NCBI RefSeq assembly: GCF_017726655.1
Contig: NZ_CP072308.1
Coordinates: 682,001 to 746,000 of the forward strand
From: Agrobacterium tumefaciens
Lineage (GTDB): Bacteria; Pseudomonadota; Alphaproteobacteria; Rhizobiales; Rhizobiaceae
Direction of reading: 5' to 3'
Length of the DNA stretch: 64,000 nucleotides
Shown here: piece by piece, positions 10,939 through 19,061 of the stretch
How the letters are laid out: each line of letters begins with the position of its first letter
Numbering within the stretch: the stretch's first letter is position 1
Made by a program: the position numbers and the translations under genes
The notes under the pieces: generated by a model
Seen by the model: only the letters and a program-made list of their open reading frames with translations
Told to the model about the DNA's origin: nothing
Databases searched by the model: none

Positions 10939-11787
10939 TCAGCCTTTAGCCACCGCGTCAAAGGCAAGCAGCTTTTCAAGCAGTTTCGGCATGTCCTTCA
11001 GATGCACCATGTTCGGGCCATCGGAAGGCGCATTGTCCGGGTCCTCGTGGGTCTCGATGAAGAGACCTGCAACGCCAACGGCAACTGCTGCGCGAGACAG
11101 AGTCTCGACAAATTCGCGCTGACCGCCGGTGGAACCGCCCTGCCCGCCAGGCTGCTGCACGGAATGGGTGGCGTCAAACACGACCGGCGCGCCAAGCGAC
11201 GCCATGATCGGCAGCGAGCGCATATCGGACACCAGCGTGTTGTAGCCGAAGGATGCGCCACGCTCGCATAGAAGCACGTTCGGATTGCCGCTTTCATTCA
11301 GCTTGGCCAGAACGTTCTTCATGTCCCAGGGCGCCAGGAACTGACCCTTTTTGACATTGATGACGCGACCGGTTTTTGCAGCCGCGACGAGAAGATCGGT
11401 CTGACGGCTGAGGAAGGCTGGAATTTGCAAGACATCCACCACCTCGGAAACGATGGCGCATTGTTCTTCGGTGTGAATGTCGGTCAAAACCGGAAAGCCG
11501 AATTCCTTCTTGAGATCGGCGAAAATCTCCATAGCGCTATCAAGACCGATGCCGCGCTTGCCGGAGAGCGAGGTGCGGTTGGCCTTATCGAAGGACGACT
11601 TGTAAACAAGACCGATGCCGAGCTTGTCGCAGAGTTCTTTCAAAACCCCGGCGATCATGAAGGCATGCTCGCGGCTCTCCATCTGGCATGGGCCGGCGAT
11701 CAGCGAGATGCGCTCGCTATTGGAAAAGGAAACCTTGCTGGCGCCATCGCCGGCGGTGACTTTGAGATTGTTCGTAACGCTCATCAT
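10939..11787 (-). CDS. kdsA: 3-deoxy-D-manno-octulosonate 8-phosphate synthase
   Basis: KdsA condenses arabinose 5-phosphate with phosphoenolpyruvate to make KDO 8-phosphate for the lipopolysaccharide core. Family motifs include [20 protein letters not shown], and [12 protein letters not shown] followed by GGQREFVE. Two ATGs in a row start at 11787 and 11784. The first overlaps the stop of the upstream VOC gene by four bases, suggesting translational coupling. There is no metal Cys in the usual N-terminal place (AGPCQ holds a Cys conserved in the family), so the metal type is not judged here. Confidence 0.96.
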   Translation of the reverse strand: MMSVTNNLKVTAGDGASKVSFSNSERISLIAGPCQMESREHAFMIAGVLKELCDKLGIGLVYKSSFDKANRTSLSGKRGIGLDSAMEIFADLKKEFGFPVLTDIHTEEQCAIVSEVVDVLQIPAFLSRQTDLLVAAAKTGRVINVKKGQFLAPWDMKNVLAKLNESGNPNVLLCERGASFGYNTLVSDMRSLPIMASLGAPVVFDATHSVQQPGGQGGSTGGQREFVETLSRAAVAVGVAGLFIETHEDPDNAPSDGPNMVHLKDMPKLLEKLLAFDAVAKG

Positions 11788-12680
11788 TTTTCCTCGAAGG
11801 CGAAGGCAACACCTTGACCGGGTGCGGCGGGGACCACCAGACGGCCACCCACTTCTGCTGAGGACACGCCATTAGCAGCAAGCACCGCCGCTGTCACGGC
11901 AAGATCGCGAACGAAAAAGACGATACCCGTTCCGCGCAGACCGCCTGCGGTTTCGCTGGATGCATCTATCGCCGCGTCGCCGAAGGCAGGCTTTTCCGTC
12001 ACTCTGATCGCCGCATTTGCCGTCGCAAATATGGTGTCACCATCGGGAGACAGAGTGGAGGAAACGCCGAACACCGCCTCGACCAACTCCCCCGCCCTCT
12101 GATCCGCGCCCGGGCTCAGGACGATTTCAGCGAGCCCGGTGACGCCGTTCGCATGGCGCTCCAGCGCGGACCGGTCACCCGGCAAGGCTTTGACACGCTG
12201 GCAGCTGAACAGGAAAAAATCTGCAGCCGATCCGCTTGCGGCAAACGCCAATCGAAATGACGCTTCGCTTCTCGATCCATCTGGCATCTGCACCGGTCGC
12301 GAAAATTCGAAAATATCGCCGGCGGTTAACTCCGATGAGATAAACCGCTGATGATCGGCAAGGGCGTCTTTTGTTGCTGCGACAAGGGCGGAGAAACCTT
12401 CTCCGTGCCGCGCCCGGAAGTCGCAATCCCTGCCGGTGAATACATCGGACTTCGCAACAGATTGACGGTATTTAGCCGGATCATGAACTGCAAGTGGCTC
12501 CAGATAGGTGCCGTCTGCGATGAAGACACAAGCGTTCATCGTGCCGAAGGGATGGATCGCCTCAGGCGCCACCGTGAAACCCAGGTTGGACAATCGCGCC
12601 GTGGCGACATCGACATGCGCAACGGGCAGGACGAGATGATCGACAGGATAAGGTTTCAACTGAACGGCCTCCGCGGACAC
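11784..12680 (-). CDS. VOC (glyoxalase-like domain) protein
   Basis: The 298-residue protein opens with [23 protein letters not shown], a typical first strand-helix of the vicinal oxygen chelate fold. It then has [22 protein letters not shown]. It resembles the Glyoxalase_3-like family rather than true glyoxalase I. The substrate is unknown. The start is a GTG at 12680 with a weak ribosome site. The gene overlaps kdsA, so it is placed at the head of a two-gene unit and shares the upstream gap with the divergent marR-type gene hcaR. Confidence 0.75.
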   Translation of the reverse strand: MSAEAVQLKPYPVDHLVLPVAHVDVATARLSNLGFTVAPEAIHPFGTMNACVFIADGTYLEPLAVHDPAKYRQSVAKSDVFTGRDCDFRARHGEGFSALVAATKDALADHQRFISSELTAGDIFEFSRPVQMPDGSRSEASFRLAFAASGSAADFFLFSCQRVKALPGDRSALERHANGVTGLAEIVLSPGADQRAGELVEAVFGVSSTLSPDGDTIFATANAAIRVTEKPAFGDAAIDASSETAGGLRGTGIVFFVRDLAVTAAVLAANGVSSAEVGGRLVVPAAPGQGVAFAFEEK

Positions 12681-12785
12681 AAAATCGGTCCGGCCACAAA
12701 AGCACGCCGATGATCAAGAGGCAAACGGTCAGAGTTTGGAAACGCAGGCTCGTGTCCGCGGTGTTTCAATTCTGAAACGCCCATA

Positions 12786-12805
12786 ATTGTTGACTTGTAA
12801 ACAAT
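12786..12805. promoter_or_regulatory. Candidate HcaR (MarR-type) operator upstream of hcaR
   Basis: ATTGTTGACTTGTAAACAAT is a 20-base inverted repeat with nine of ten positions paired. It lies about 125 bases before the hcaR start and in the gap shared with the VOC gene. Its right half, CTTGTAAACAA, recurs exactly (reverse complement) in the divergent promoter at 18968-18978. MarR repressors usually bind such 16-20 base palindromes in their own promoters. The assignment is inference. Confidence 0.55.
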
Positions 12806-12931
12806 CCATTCGTAGAGTTATAGAGGATTGGCCGGGTTTGATGTGGCTTCCTGTGAAGGGTATGATGATGCTGGCCGCGCTCCGTTCGAGAGACGCGGTT
12901 CGCGCCTCGCAAAGCATGAAACGGAAATAGC

Positions 12932-13411
12932 ATGGACCAACTCCCTCGCAGGATGACCGACGTCAATCTCGACCGGCTGGAGACAGCGCTCGGTTTCCTC
13001 ATCCGCCTCGCCCAGCTCAAGACCTATGACGATTTTTTCACGGCACTCGGGGATTCGGGCATGCGGCCGGGGGAGTTCTCCGTGCTTTTCGTCATCATGC
13101 ACAATCCCGGCATTCGTCAGACAGCGCTCGGCCAGCGGCTGATGATCAAGCGCGCGCATATGACGAAACTGATCCGTGCTTTCGAAGACAGGGGCCTGGT
13201 GACCCGCCGTGTTCCCGATGACGATCGCCGCGCCATCGAACTGACGCTTTCCGCGGAAGGCGTCGCGCATGTGCGCAAGGAAAGCGAGTGGTTCTTTTCG
13301 CACGAGGCAACGCTCGGCGCGGGCCTGACCACGGTCGAGCGCGATCAGTTCATCGCCCTGCTACATAAATTTCTAGGCATGAATTTGGGAGAAACAGGCC
13401 GTGAATATTGA
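12932..13411 (+). CDS. hcaR: MarR-family regulator of hydroxycinnamate degradation (HcaR-like)
   Basis: A winged helix-turn-helix is clear at about 60-115, with ALGQRLMIKRAHMTKLIRAF as the HTH and DDDRRAIELTLS as the wing. MarR proteins of phenylpropenoid clusters are repressors relieved by CoA thioesters or free hydroxycinnamates. It is the first gene of a unit with the amidohydrolase, whose GTG start overlaps it by 11 bases. In A. fabrum the equivalent gene is called hcaR. An ATG at 12953 is possible but has no better ribosome site. Confidence 0.85.
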   Translation: MDQLPRRMTDVNLDRLETALGFLIRLAQLKTYDDFFTALGDSGMRPGEFSVLFVIMHNPGIRQTALGQRLMIKRAHMTKLIRAFEDRGLVTRRVPDDDRRAIELTLSAEGVAHVRKESEWFFSHEATLGAGLTTVERDQFIALLHKFLGMNLGETGREY

Positions 13412-14276
13412 TGAACTCGTCGCCATAGATGTGCATACCCATGCCGAGGAGCCGTGCTGCGGCCCGCGCGATGATGGTTATGATGAATTTCAGGCCGGCA
13501 TGGCGAAATATTTCAAGAACCCCGCCGGTCACAAGGGCATGTTGCCCACGGTGCAGGAAACCGCCGCCTATTATCGCGAGCGCAAAATCGGCTGCGTGAT
13601 TTTTCCGGTCGATGCGGAACGGGAAACCGGTTTTCGCCGCTATGAAAATGAAGAGGTGGCGAAGATCGCTGCCGAGAACAGCGACATCATGATCCCTTTT
13701 GCGTCGATCGACCCCGCCAAGGGCAAGGCCGGCGCTCGCGAAGCGAGGCGTCTGGTGCGTGAGTTCGGGGTGAAAGGTTTCAAGTTTCACCCGACGATGC
13801 AAGGCTTTTACCCCAATGACCGCATGGCGTACCCGCTTTACGAAGCAATCGCCGAGGAAGGTGCAATCACACTTTTCCACACTGGTCAGACCGGGGTTGG
13901 CGCTGGCCTGCGCGGCGGCATGGCAATGCGGCTGAAGTTCTCAAATCCCATCCACCTCGATGACGTCGCGGTCGATTTCCCCGACATGCCGATCATTCTC
14001 GCGCACCCCTCCTTCCCGTGGCAGGAAGAGGCGCTCTCCGTCGCCACCCACAAGCCGAATGTGTACATCGACATGTCGGGGTGGTCGCCAAAGTATTTTC
14101 CGCCGATCCTCGTGCAATATGCCAATTCGCTGCTGAAACATAAGATGCTGTTCGGATCGGACTGGCCGGCGATGACACCGGAGCGCTGGCTCAACGATTT
14201 CGCCAATATTCCGATCAAGGACGAGGTTCGTCCGCTGATCCTCAAGGAAAACGCAAAAAGGCTGCTGAAGCTCTGA
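13401..14276 (+). CDS. Amidohydrolase-family enzyme, probable beta-ketoacyl-CoA cleaving enzyme of ferulate degradation
   Basis: The 291-residue protein has a full amidohydrolase-2 metal site: His12 and His14 (DVHTH), His160 (LFHTG), His202 (AHPSFPW) and Asp254 (FGSDWP). The family holds decarboxylases and hydratases acting on aromatic and dicarboxylic acids. In A. fabrum its counterpart was shown to be needed for ferulate use and proposed to act as a beta-keto thiolase on 4-hydroxy-3-methoxyphenyl-beta-ketopropionyl-CoA. A metal-dependent retro-Claisen hydrolysis is more in keeping with the fold, which is my inference. GTG start with GGGAG upstream. Confidence 0.8.
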   Translation: MNIDELVAIDVHTHAEEPCCGPRDDGYDEFQAGMAKYFKNPAGHKGMLPTVQETAAYYRERKIGCVIFPVDAERETGFRRYENEEVAKIAAENSDIMIPFASIDPAKGKAGAREARRLVREFGVKGFKFHPTMQGFYPNDRMAYPLYEAIAEEGAITLFHTGQTGVGAGLRGGMAMRLKFSNPIHLDDVAVDFPDMPIILAHPSFPWQEEALSVATHKPNVYIDMSGWSPKYFPPILVQYANSLLKHKMLFGSDWPAMTPERWLNDFANIPIKDEVRPLILKENAKRLLKL

Positions 14277-14301
14277 GAACAGAGGCACCTGTCATTCCAT
14301 G

Positions 14302-14324
14302 GGCCCCGGTGTGGAACCGGGGCC
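14302..14324 (+). terminator. Rho-independent terminator after the amidohydrolase gene
   Basis: GGCCCCGGT (14302-14310) pairs with ACCGGGGCC (14316-14324) across a five-base loop and is followed by TTTTGTTT. It ends the hcaR-amidohydrolase transcript. Confidence 0.85.
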
Positions 14325-14554
14325 TTTTGTTTGTACGAATGAGCGCCTGAAGGGTCGGCAATCGTCGCAAAAAGGCAAAGGCCCACCGTTGACGGCAGGC
14401 CTCTTTATTCGTTCACGCGGTTCCAGTGAAATCTGGACGCCACTCAGTTCATTGCATTGTTCAGGTCTTCAGGGCCGCAAAACTCACTGACGCGCCTTTG
14501 CCGGGCCTGCGCGGGGTCGCGCCGTGTCATCTGCACGGCGCAACCTCAACCCTG
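14325..14554. other. Gap between convergent genes
   Basis: About 230 bases hold no supported gene. On the minus strand GGCC...GGCC arms with an inner CCGT/ACGG pair near 14381-14402 are followed by a T-rich stretch (TTTGCCTTTTT), which may end the demethylase transcript, but the stem is imperfect. Confidence 0.35.
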
Positions 14555-15973
14555 TCAGAAGGCTTTTTTGGTGCGCCAGCTGTCTGCGTAATTGTCACGG
14601 GCTTCGGCTGCATAGGGCGTCGGCGAGACGCGGACACGGATTTCTTTCTGCTTGTGGCGCTCCGTCGAGGTCTTGCCAGACCCGCCATTCGGCTCTCCCC
14701 AGACGAGGGTGAGAACGTCGCCGACGTTGATATCGTGTTCAACGATGCCAAGCGAAAGCATGCAGCGTTCATTGTAGGAATAGCCGGTGAACATTGACAT
14801 GCCGACCTGCTTGCCACCCTTCAAGATCAGATCCGCGCCGGTGGAAGCGTAGTTGGCCTGCGGGAAGTCGATCCATTTGTAATGGTCTTCGCCCGGACGG
14901 AACGCGGATGCGATGACATCCACCACATCATCGGCATTCCACTCGAAGGTGACCTTCTTGCGCTGCGTCTTGCCTTTCATGGCCTCCAGAGCCGACTTGC
15001 CGATGAAGTCATCCTTTTTCCAGCCGATATAGAAGTCGTAGCCCAGCTCGAACGGGTTGACGTAATAGTCCTCGATATTATCGGAAACGAAGCTGCCGCC
15101 GATCGCACCCGTCGCCTCATAGCTGTCGGCGCCCAGCCAGTCGCGATAGTCCTTCAACATGCCGTCGCCGGTGTAGATGCCCGGCAGTGGCGACGGGATC
15201 CAGCCCGATTCAAGCGTGTTGGTGGAATAGGCGCGGCTGCCGCAACGCACGAGATTGACGCCGGCCTCCTTGGCTGCTTCCAGAATGCAGGAGAGGATGT
15301 AGCTCTTGTCTTCATAGGGCCCCCAGACCTCGAGGCCCGGCGCGCCAGACATGCCGTGGCGGAGCGCCTGGACCTTCTTCGAGCCGATATTGATCCAGTC
15401 GACATGGAAGAACTTGATGTCAGGTATTGGGCCGCGGTTCAATTTCTCGAAGATCTTCGGCGCATCGGGGCCTTGGATTTGATAGCGGTAATGGGTGCGC
15501 AGCACGCGCTCGCCTTCCGGCCGCGACGGGGACCGCGGATCGTGCTTGATGCGGACGTTCCACTTCCCATAGGCCGCGCAGAACATCAGCCAGCTGGAGG
15601 TCGGTGCACGGCCGACGAGGATGAACTTGTCCTGCCGTTCACGGAAAATGATGTGGTCCCCGATGACGTGCCCGTTCGGCGTGACCGGCACAAAGTGCTT
15701 CGCGCGATTGAGGTCGAAATTCGAGAAAGAGTTGATGCCGTGATGGGCAAGAAATTTTTCGGCGTCGGGGCCTTCGACGATCAGCTCATCCATATGATGG
15801 GACTGGTCAAACAGGACCGCGCCATCGCGCCAGGCAGCCTGCTCGGAGCGCCAATTGCTAAACTCCCCGGCGACAACCGGGTATACATACATACCGATTT
15901 TCGAGTTGCGAAGCATTTCAACCGGGTTCGGATATTGCTTCAAAACCTCGGTCAGACTGGAATTCGCCATCAT
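14555..15973 (-). CDS. Tetrahydrofolate-dependent aromatic O-demethylase (LigM/DesA-like, GcvT fold)
   Basis: The 472-residue protein is of the GcvT/aminomethyltransferase fold, with the typical N-terminal YVYPVVAGEFSNWRSEQAAWRD and FDQSHHMDELIVEGPDAEKFL. It ends with a GcvT C-terminal barrel (GMSMFTGYSYNERCMLSLGIV). LigM of Sphingobium moves the methyl of vanillate to tetrahydrofolate, giving protocatechuate and 5-methyl-tetrahydrofolate. The A. fabrum counterpart is required for ferulate degradation. GGAGG lies five bases before the first ATG. A TGTATACA palindrome at 15999-16008 lies 26 bases upstream, indicating control by the adjacent GntR protein. Confidence 0.88.
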   Translation of the reverse strand: MMANSSLTEVLKQYPNPVEMLRNSKIGMYVYPVVAGEFSNWRSEQAAWRDGAVLFDQSHHMDELIVEGPDAEKFLAHHGINSFSNFDLNRAKHFVPVTPNGHVIGDHIIFRERQDKFILVGRAPTSSWLMFCAAYGKWNVRIKHDPRSPSRPEGERVLRTHYRYQIQGPDAPKIFEKLNRGPIPDIKFFHVDWINIGSKKVQALRHGMSGAPGLEVWGPYEDKSYILSCILEAAKEAGVNLVRCGSRAYSTNTLESGWIPSPLPGIYTGDGMLKDYRDWLGADSYEATGAIGGSFVSDNIEDYYVNPFELGYDFYIGWKKDDFIGKSALEAMKGKTQRKKVTFEWNADDVVDVIASAFRPGEDHYKWIDFPQANYASTGADLILKGGKQVGMSMFTGYSYNERCMLSLGIVEHDINVGDVLTLVWGEPNGGSGKTSTERHKQKEIRVRVSPTPYAAEARDNYADSWRTKKAF

Positions 15974-15998
15974 TATCTCCTCCCTGGCAATCGCGTCT

Positions 15999-16008
15999 AT
16001 GTATACAT
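15999..16008. promoter_or_regulatory. TGTATACA palindrome upstream of the demethylase gene
   Basis: ATGTATACAT is a perfect ten-base palindrome ending 26 bases before the start codon of the O-demethylase gene. The same TGTATACA core recurs upstream of the GntR gene and the metF-like gene. It is the probable operator of the neighbouring GntR repressor. Confidence 0.7.
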
Positions 16009-16077
16009 GAAACGCCGGGCAACGATAAATTGCAAGCGGAAAATTTCGCCTTTCAAGAGCGCATCGGCAAAAACAAA

Positions 16078-16099
16078 GGCGGCTCCCAAAGGGGCCGCC
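16078..16099 (-). terminator. Rho-independent terminator after the GntR gene
   Basis: GGCGGC (16078-16083) and GCCGCC (16094-16099), extended by CCC/GGG, form a hairpin. On the minus strand it is followed by TTTGTTTTTG. It lies 27 bases after the GntR stop and isolates that gene from the demethylase gene. Confidence 0.8.
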
Positions 16100-16125
16100 A
16101 GTATATTTCCTGAGGTTTCCGGGGC

Positions 16126-16857
16126 TTAGTCGCTGATCAGCGCCAGACCCGGCATCTGCGCGATCAATTCCGGCGCTTCGCGGATCATGTATTCAAGATT
16201 GGTGCGCGCCGTGCGCGAATGCTCCCGCGCGATTGCCTCCGCACGTGCGCCCTCCCGCGCAGCAATGGCCGCCACGATTGCCTTGTGCTGCTCCTGCGCA
16301 CCCCTTAGCGACCGGCGAAACGCGCCGATATTTGCCTTGTCGGGAAGGAAAGCGGAAGGTGACGCGAACGGCAGTGAACTTGCGCGCTCCACCTCACGGC
16401 GGATCATCTCGCTGCCGCAGAGCGCCGCAAGCTGATGGTGAAACACCTGATTGAGCGCGGAGTAACGATCAAAATCGACGTCATCGACACGGTCGCCAAA
16501 GCACAGATCCAGCTCGTGTATCGTGCGCCCAATCTCCTCGAGCGCACCCCTTGAAGCGCCGCGTTCCGCCGCTAGCCTGGCTGCCGTTCCCTCCATGACG
16601 CCGCGAATTTCAATGGCATCCACGACATCGGCGTAACCGAACCGACGCACGACAAACCCGCCGCCAGGCAGGCGGTTGAGCAACCCCTCCTCCGTCAGGC
16701 GGGAAAGCGCCTCGCGCACGGGGGTTCGGGAGATATCCAGAAGTTCGGCTGTCGGCACCTCAAAGAGCCGCATACCGCCGGGGAGCTCGCCACTCAGGAT
16801 TTTTTCCCTGAGTTCGATCACCGCCCGGCCGCCATGTGTTGCCGCATCGCCCTTCAT
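16126..16857 (-). CDS. GntR-family (FadR/VanR type, FCD domain) transcriptional regulator
   Basis: The N-terminal winged helix carries the GntR signature LLDISRTPVREALSRLTEEGLL, and the rest is an all-helical FCD ligand domain with metal-type His residues (LNQVFHHQLAAL). I start at the ATG at 16857, which has GGAGG at the right spacing, giving 243 residues. An ATG at 16902 would lie next to the operator. A GTGTATACAC site at 16904-16913 suggests self-repression. Similar VanR proteins respond to vanillate, so vanillate or a product is the likely ligand (inference). Confidence 0.88.
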   Translation of the reverse strand: MKGDAATHGGRAVIELREKILSGELPGGMRLFEVPTAELLDISRTPVREALSRLTEEGLLNRLPGGGFVVRRFGYADVVDAIEIRGVMEGTAARLAAERGASRGALEEIGRTIHELDLCFGDRVDDVDFDRYSALNQVFHHQLAALCGSEMIRREVERASSLPFASPSAFLPDKANIGAFRRSLRGAQEQHKAIVAAIAAREGARAEAIAREHSRTARTNLEYMIREAPELIAQMPGLALISD

Positions 16858-16903
16858 ACCACCCTCCGACCTACCGCCATTACGTCGCGGCACATGTTCC
16901 ACA

Positions 16904-16913
16904 GTGTATACAC
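16904..16913. promoter_or_regulatory. TGTATACA palindrome upstream of the GntR gene
   Basis: GTGTATACAC is a perfect palindrome 47 bases before the preferred GntR start, in the gap shared with the divergent metF-like gene. It contains the same TGTATACA core as the sites at 15999 and 17101. Confidence 0.65.
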
Positions 16914-17100
16914 CGCCACTCGCCCGTTACGAGATATAATCCTCCCCGTGGTTTGTGACCAGTCAAGGATAGCGTGAGCTCGACGTAAGAGATTGGAATA
17001 CCCCGAAAAATTCGAACGATGTATTCACCGAAACTAAATAAGCCAAGCAAAAATGTCAATATTTCAGATTTTTTGCGACTTTTCGATTGAAACGCCGAGC

Positions 17101-17116
17101 ATTATGTATACATAAT
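17101..17116. promoter_or_regulatory. 16-base palindrome upstream of the metF-like gene
   Basis: ATTATGTATACATAAT is a perfect 16-base palindrome ending 24 bases before the metF-like start codon. It is the longest of the three TGTATACA sites and is placed at nearly the same distance from its gene as the demethylase site is from its own. The surrounding sequence is AT-rich, as expected of a promoter. Confidence 0.75.
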
Positions 17117-17140
17117 CGAGCCTCGCTAAGGGAGAAAGCG

Positions 17141-18061
17141 ATGGGATGGTCAAGTTTCTGGGAGAATTCGGCTCCGGTGGAACCCGCGGTTGCGGCCGGC
17201 GACATCGTTCGTGGATGGTCAATCGAGGTCATGCCGCGCACGGCGGCGAAGATAACCAAATTCAAGGATATCCTGCCTGAGGGCACGCGGGTCTATATCG
17301 CCCACATAGAGGGCACGCCGATTGCCGACATGGTATCGACCGCGAAACGCCTGAACGATGAAGGCTTTCCAGTGATGCCACACATTCCGGCCCGGGGCAT
17401 CGGAGGTAAAAGCGAGCTTGAGGACTGGCTGAAGCGCTATAGGGGAGAGGCTGGCGTGACGCAGGCGCTCTTGCTCGGCGGCGGCCAGAAAGAAGCGGTC
17501 GGTGCCTTCTCGAGCTCGATCGACATGATCGAGACGGGTCTTTTTGACCAGATGGGCTTCACGCATCTTCATCTGGCCGGTCATCCCGAGGGCAATCGCG
17601 ACATTGATCGCGACGGCTCATCGCGCGGGGTCGATCAAGCCCTGTTGTGGAAGCAGAATTTTGCTGACCGGACAGACGCCCGGCTCGCTTTGACCACGCA
17701 GTTCGCCTTCGATGCTGATGTCGTCACGGAATGGGCGACGCGGATCCGCGCGATGGGCGTCACGATCCCGATCCACGTCGGCGTTGCCGGACCGACAAAG
17801 CTGCAGACGCTGATAAAATTTGCCATTGCCTGCGGTGTCGGGCCGTCCCTGAAGGTGCTGCAGAAGCGCGCGCTCGATCTTTCGAGGCTTTTCGTTCCCT
17901 ATGAGCCGACCGATGTCATCGCGGGGCTCGTTGCCCATAAGGCGGCTCATCCCGATAGCCTGATCGAGCAGGTTCATATCTTTCCGCTGGGCGGCATTAC
18001 GCCAGCCGCTGAATGGATGAAAAAACATGCATCATCAGCGGCTTTCGCCAATGTCGCCTGA
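17141..18061 (+). CDS. metF: MetF-like methylenetetrahydrofolate reductase
   Basis: The 306-residue protein fits the flavin-dependent MetF fold: IEVMPRTAAKITKF near the N-terminus, VYIAHIEGTP, VMPHIPARG, LLLGGGQKEA and PIHVGVAGPT are the successive barrel strands. In LigM systems such a reductase runs in the oxidative direction, converting the 5-methyl-tetrahydrofolate made by demethylation to 5,10-methylene-tetrahydrofolate. The ATG at 17141 has GGGAG nine bases upstream. An earlier TTG at 17087 would place the operator inside the gene. Sequence similarity to E. coli MetF is remote, so a special role rather than methionine synthesis is likely. Confidence 0.8.
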   Translation: MGWSSFWENSAPVEPAVAAGDIVRGWSIEVMPRTAAKITKFKDILPEGTRVYIAHIEGTPIADMVSTAKRLNDEGFPVMPHIPARGIGGKSELEDWLKRYRGEAGVTQALLLGGGQKEAVGAFSSSIDMIETGLFDQMGFTHLHLAGHPEGNRDIDRDGSSRGVDQALLWKQNFADRTDARLALTTQFAFDADVVTEWATRIRAMGVTIPIHVGVAGPTKLQTLIKFAIACGVGPSLKVLQKRALDLSRLFVPYEPTDVIAGLVAHKAAHPDSLIEQVHIFPLGGITPAAEWMKKHASSAAFANVA

Positions 18062-18119
18062 GAAAACCTTTTCCCAGGCGGCATCGCCCTATTGCGAGGT
18101 GACCGCATTTATCGACGGA

Positions 18120-18917
18120 TCAGGCCGTCGCATCCGGCGCTTTCAGCCTCGCGGCACGCTTTTCAAGGAAGGCTCGCAGACGCTCCTCGGCTTCGGGGCT
18201 GGCTGCAGTGAAAGAGGAAATGAAGGATTCGACGAACAAGCCGTCGTCCTTGGCCATGTCCTGAATGCGGGGAAGCGCATTGATGACCGCGTAGTTCGAC
18301 AGCGGCGCATTGGACGCGGCCGCGGTGGCGAGCTGATGCGCCTTGGCGAGCGCCTCACCGCGCGGCACCACATATTGTACGAGGTTCCATCGCTCGGCTT
18401 CGTCCGGCGAGGCAACACGGCCGGTCAGCATCATGTCGCTCATGCGGGCAACGCCCATCAGCCGGGCGATGCGTACAGACCCGCCGCCTCCGACGAAGAT
18501 GCCGCGCTGGCCCTCTGGGAGCGCAAAAAAGGCGCTCTCATCGGCAACGCGCAGATGGGTGGAGGCGGCAAGCTCCAGTCCGCCGCCGACCACGGCGCCG
18601 TGCAGCGCCGACACCCAGGGAATGGTGCCGTGTTCGATCTGCGAGAAGACGGCATGCCAGCGGCGGGAGCCACGCACGCCTTCGATCGGGGTCTTGGAAA
18701 TATGCTCGCCGAGATCGAGACCGGCGCAGAAATGGTCGCCGTGCCCGAAGATGACGGCGGCGCGCGCTTCACTTTCCGCCCTCGCCGCGGCACCGGCAAT
18801 GGCTTCCACGAAACGGTCGCTAATGGCGTTGCGTTTTTGCGGCCGGTTCAGCCCCACAAGGGCGACGTCGCCGCGCAGTTCATAGGTGACGAATTCGTCT
18901 GTCGTTTTTTCGTTCAT
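18120..18917 (-). CDS. Crotonase-family enoyl-CoA hydratase, probable feruloyl-CoA hydratase
   Basis: The 265-residue protein has the crotonase oxyanion-hole segments FCAGLDL (63-69) and GAVVGGGLELA (108-117). Both catalytic acids of true hydratases are in place: Glu115 in GGGLE and Glu135 in LPEGQ, twenty residues apart. As I recall, hydroxycinnamoyl-CoA hydratase-lyase (HCHL) has Ser at the first of these. Retention of Glu fits a hydratase that stops at the beta-hydroxyacyl-CoA and leaves cleavage to later enzymes. The A. fabrum counterpart is required for ferulate use. GGAG is eight bases before the chosen ATG. Confidence 0.85.
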   Translation of the reverse strand: MNEKTTDEFVTYELRGDVALVGLNRPQKRNAISDRFVEAIAGAAARAESEARAAVIFGHGDHFCAGLDLGEHISKTPIEGVRGSRRWHAVFSQIEHGTIPWVSALHGAVVGGGLELAASTHLRVADESAFFALPEGQRGIFVGGGGSVRIARLMGVARMSDMMLTGRVASPDEAERWNLVQYVVPRGEALAKAHQLATAAASNAPLSNYAVINALPRIQDMAKDDGLFVESFISSFTAASPEAEERLRAFLEKRAARLKAPDATA

Positions 18918-18967
18918 GCCGACGTCTCCAATAGTCCAAGGCAAATACACAATTAGCTTTCCGCATT

Positions 18968-18996
18968 TTGTTTACAAGGATATTATTTTCTTGTAA
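18968..18996. promoter_or_regulatory. Candidate HcaR operator in the hydratase/CoA-ligase divergent promoter
   Basis: TTGTTTACAAG (18968-18978) is the exact reverse complement of the CTTGTAAACAA half of the hcaR promoter palindrome. A second arm, CTTGTAA at 18990-18996, forms an inverted repeat with TTACAAG at 18972-18978 around 11 bases. It is centred in the 144-base gap between two divergent catabolic genes, where one repressor could control both. Confidence 0.6.
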
Positions 18997-19061
18997 TCAT
19001 TTTTTTGACAAAAGATTATTTGCACGGTCACGTGAATGACGTCTGGGAGGAGGTCGTGACG

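Noticed and set aside
15881-15888. GTATACAT inside the O-demethylase coding region
   Set aside because: It lacks the full TGTATACA palindrome and lies within coding sequence; it may be chance, though an auxiliary site is not excluded.
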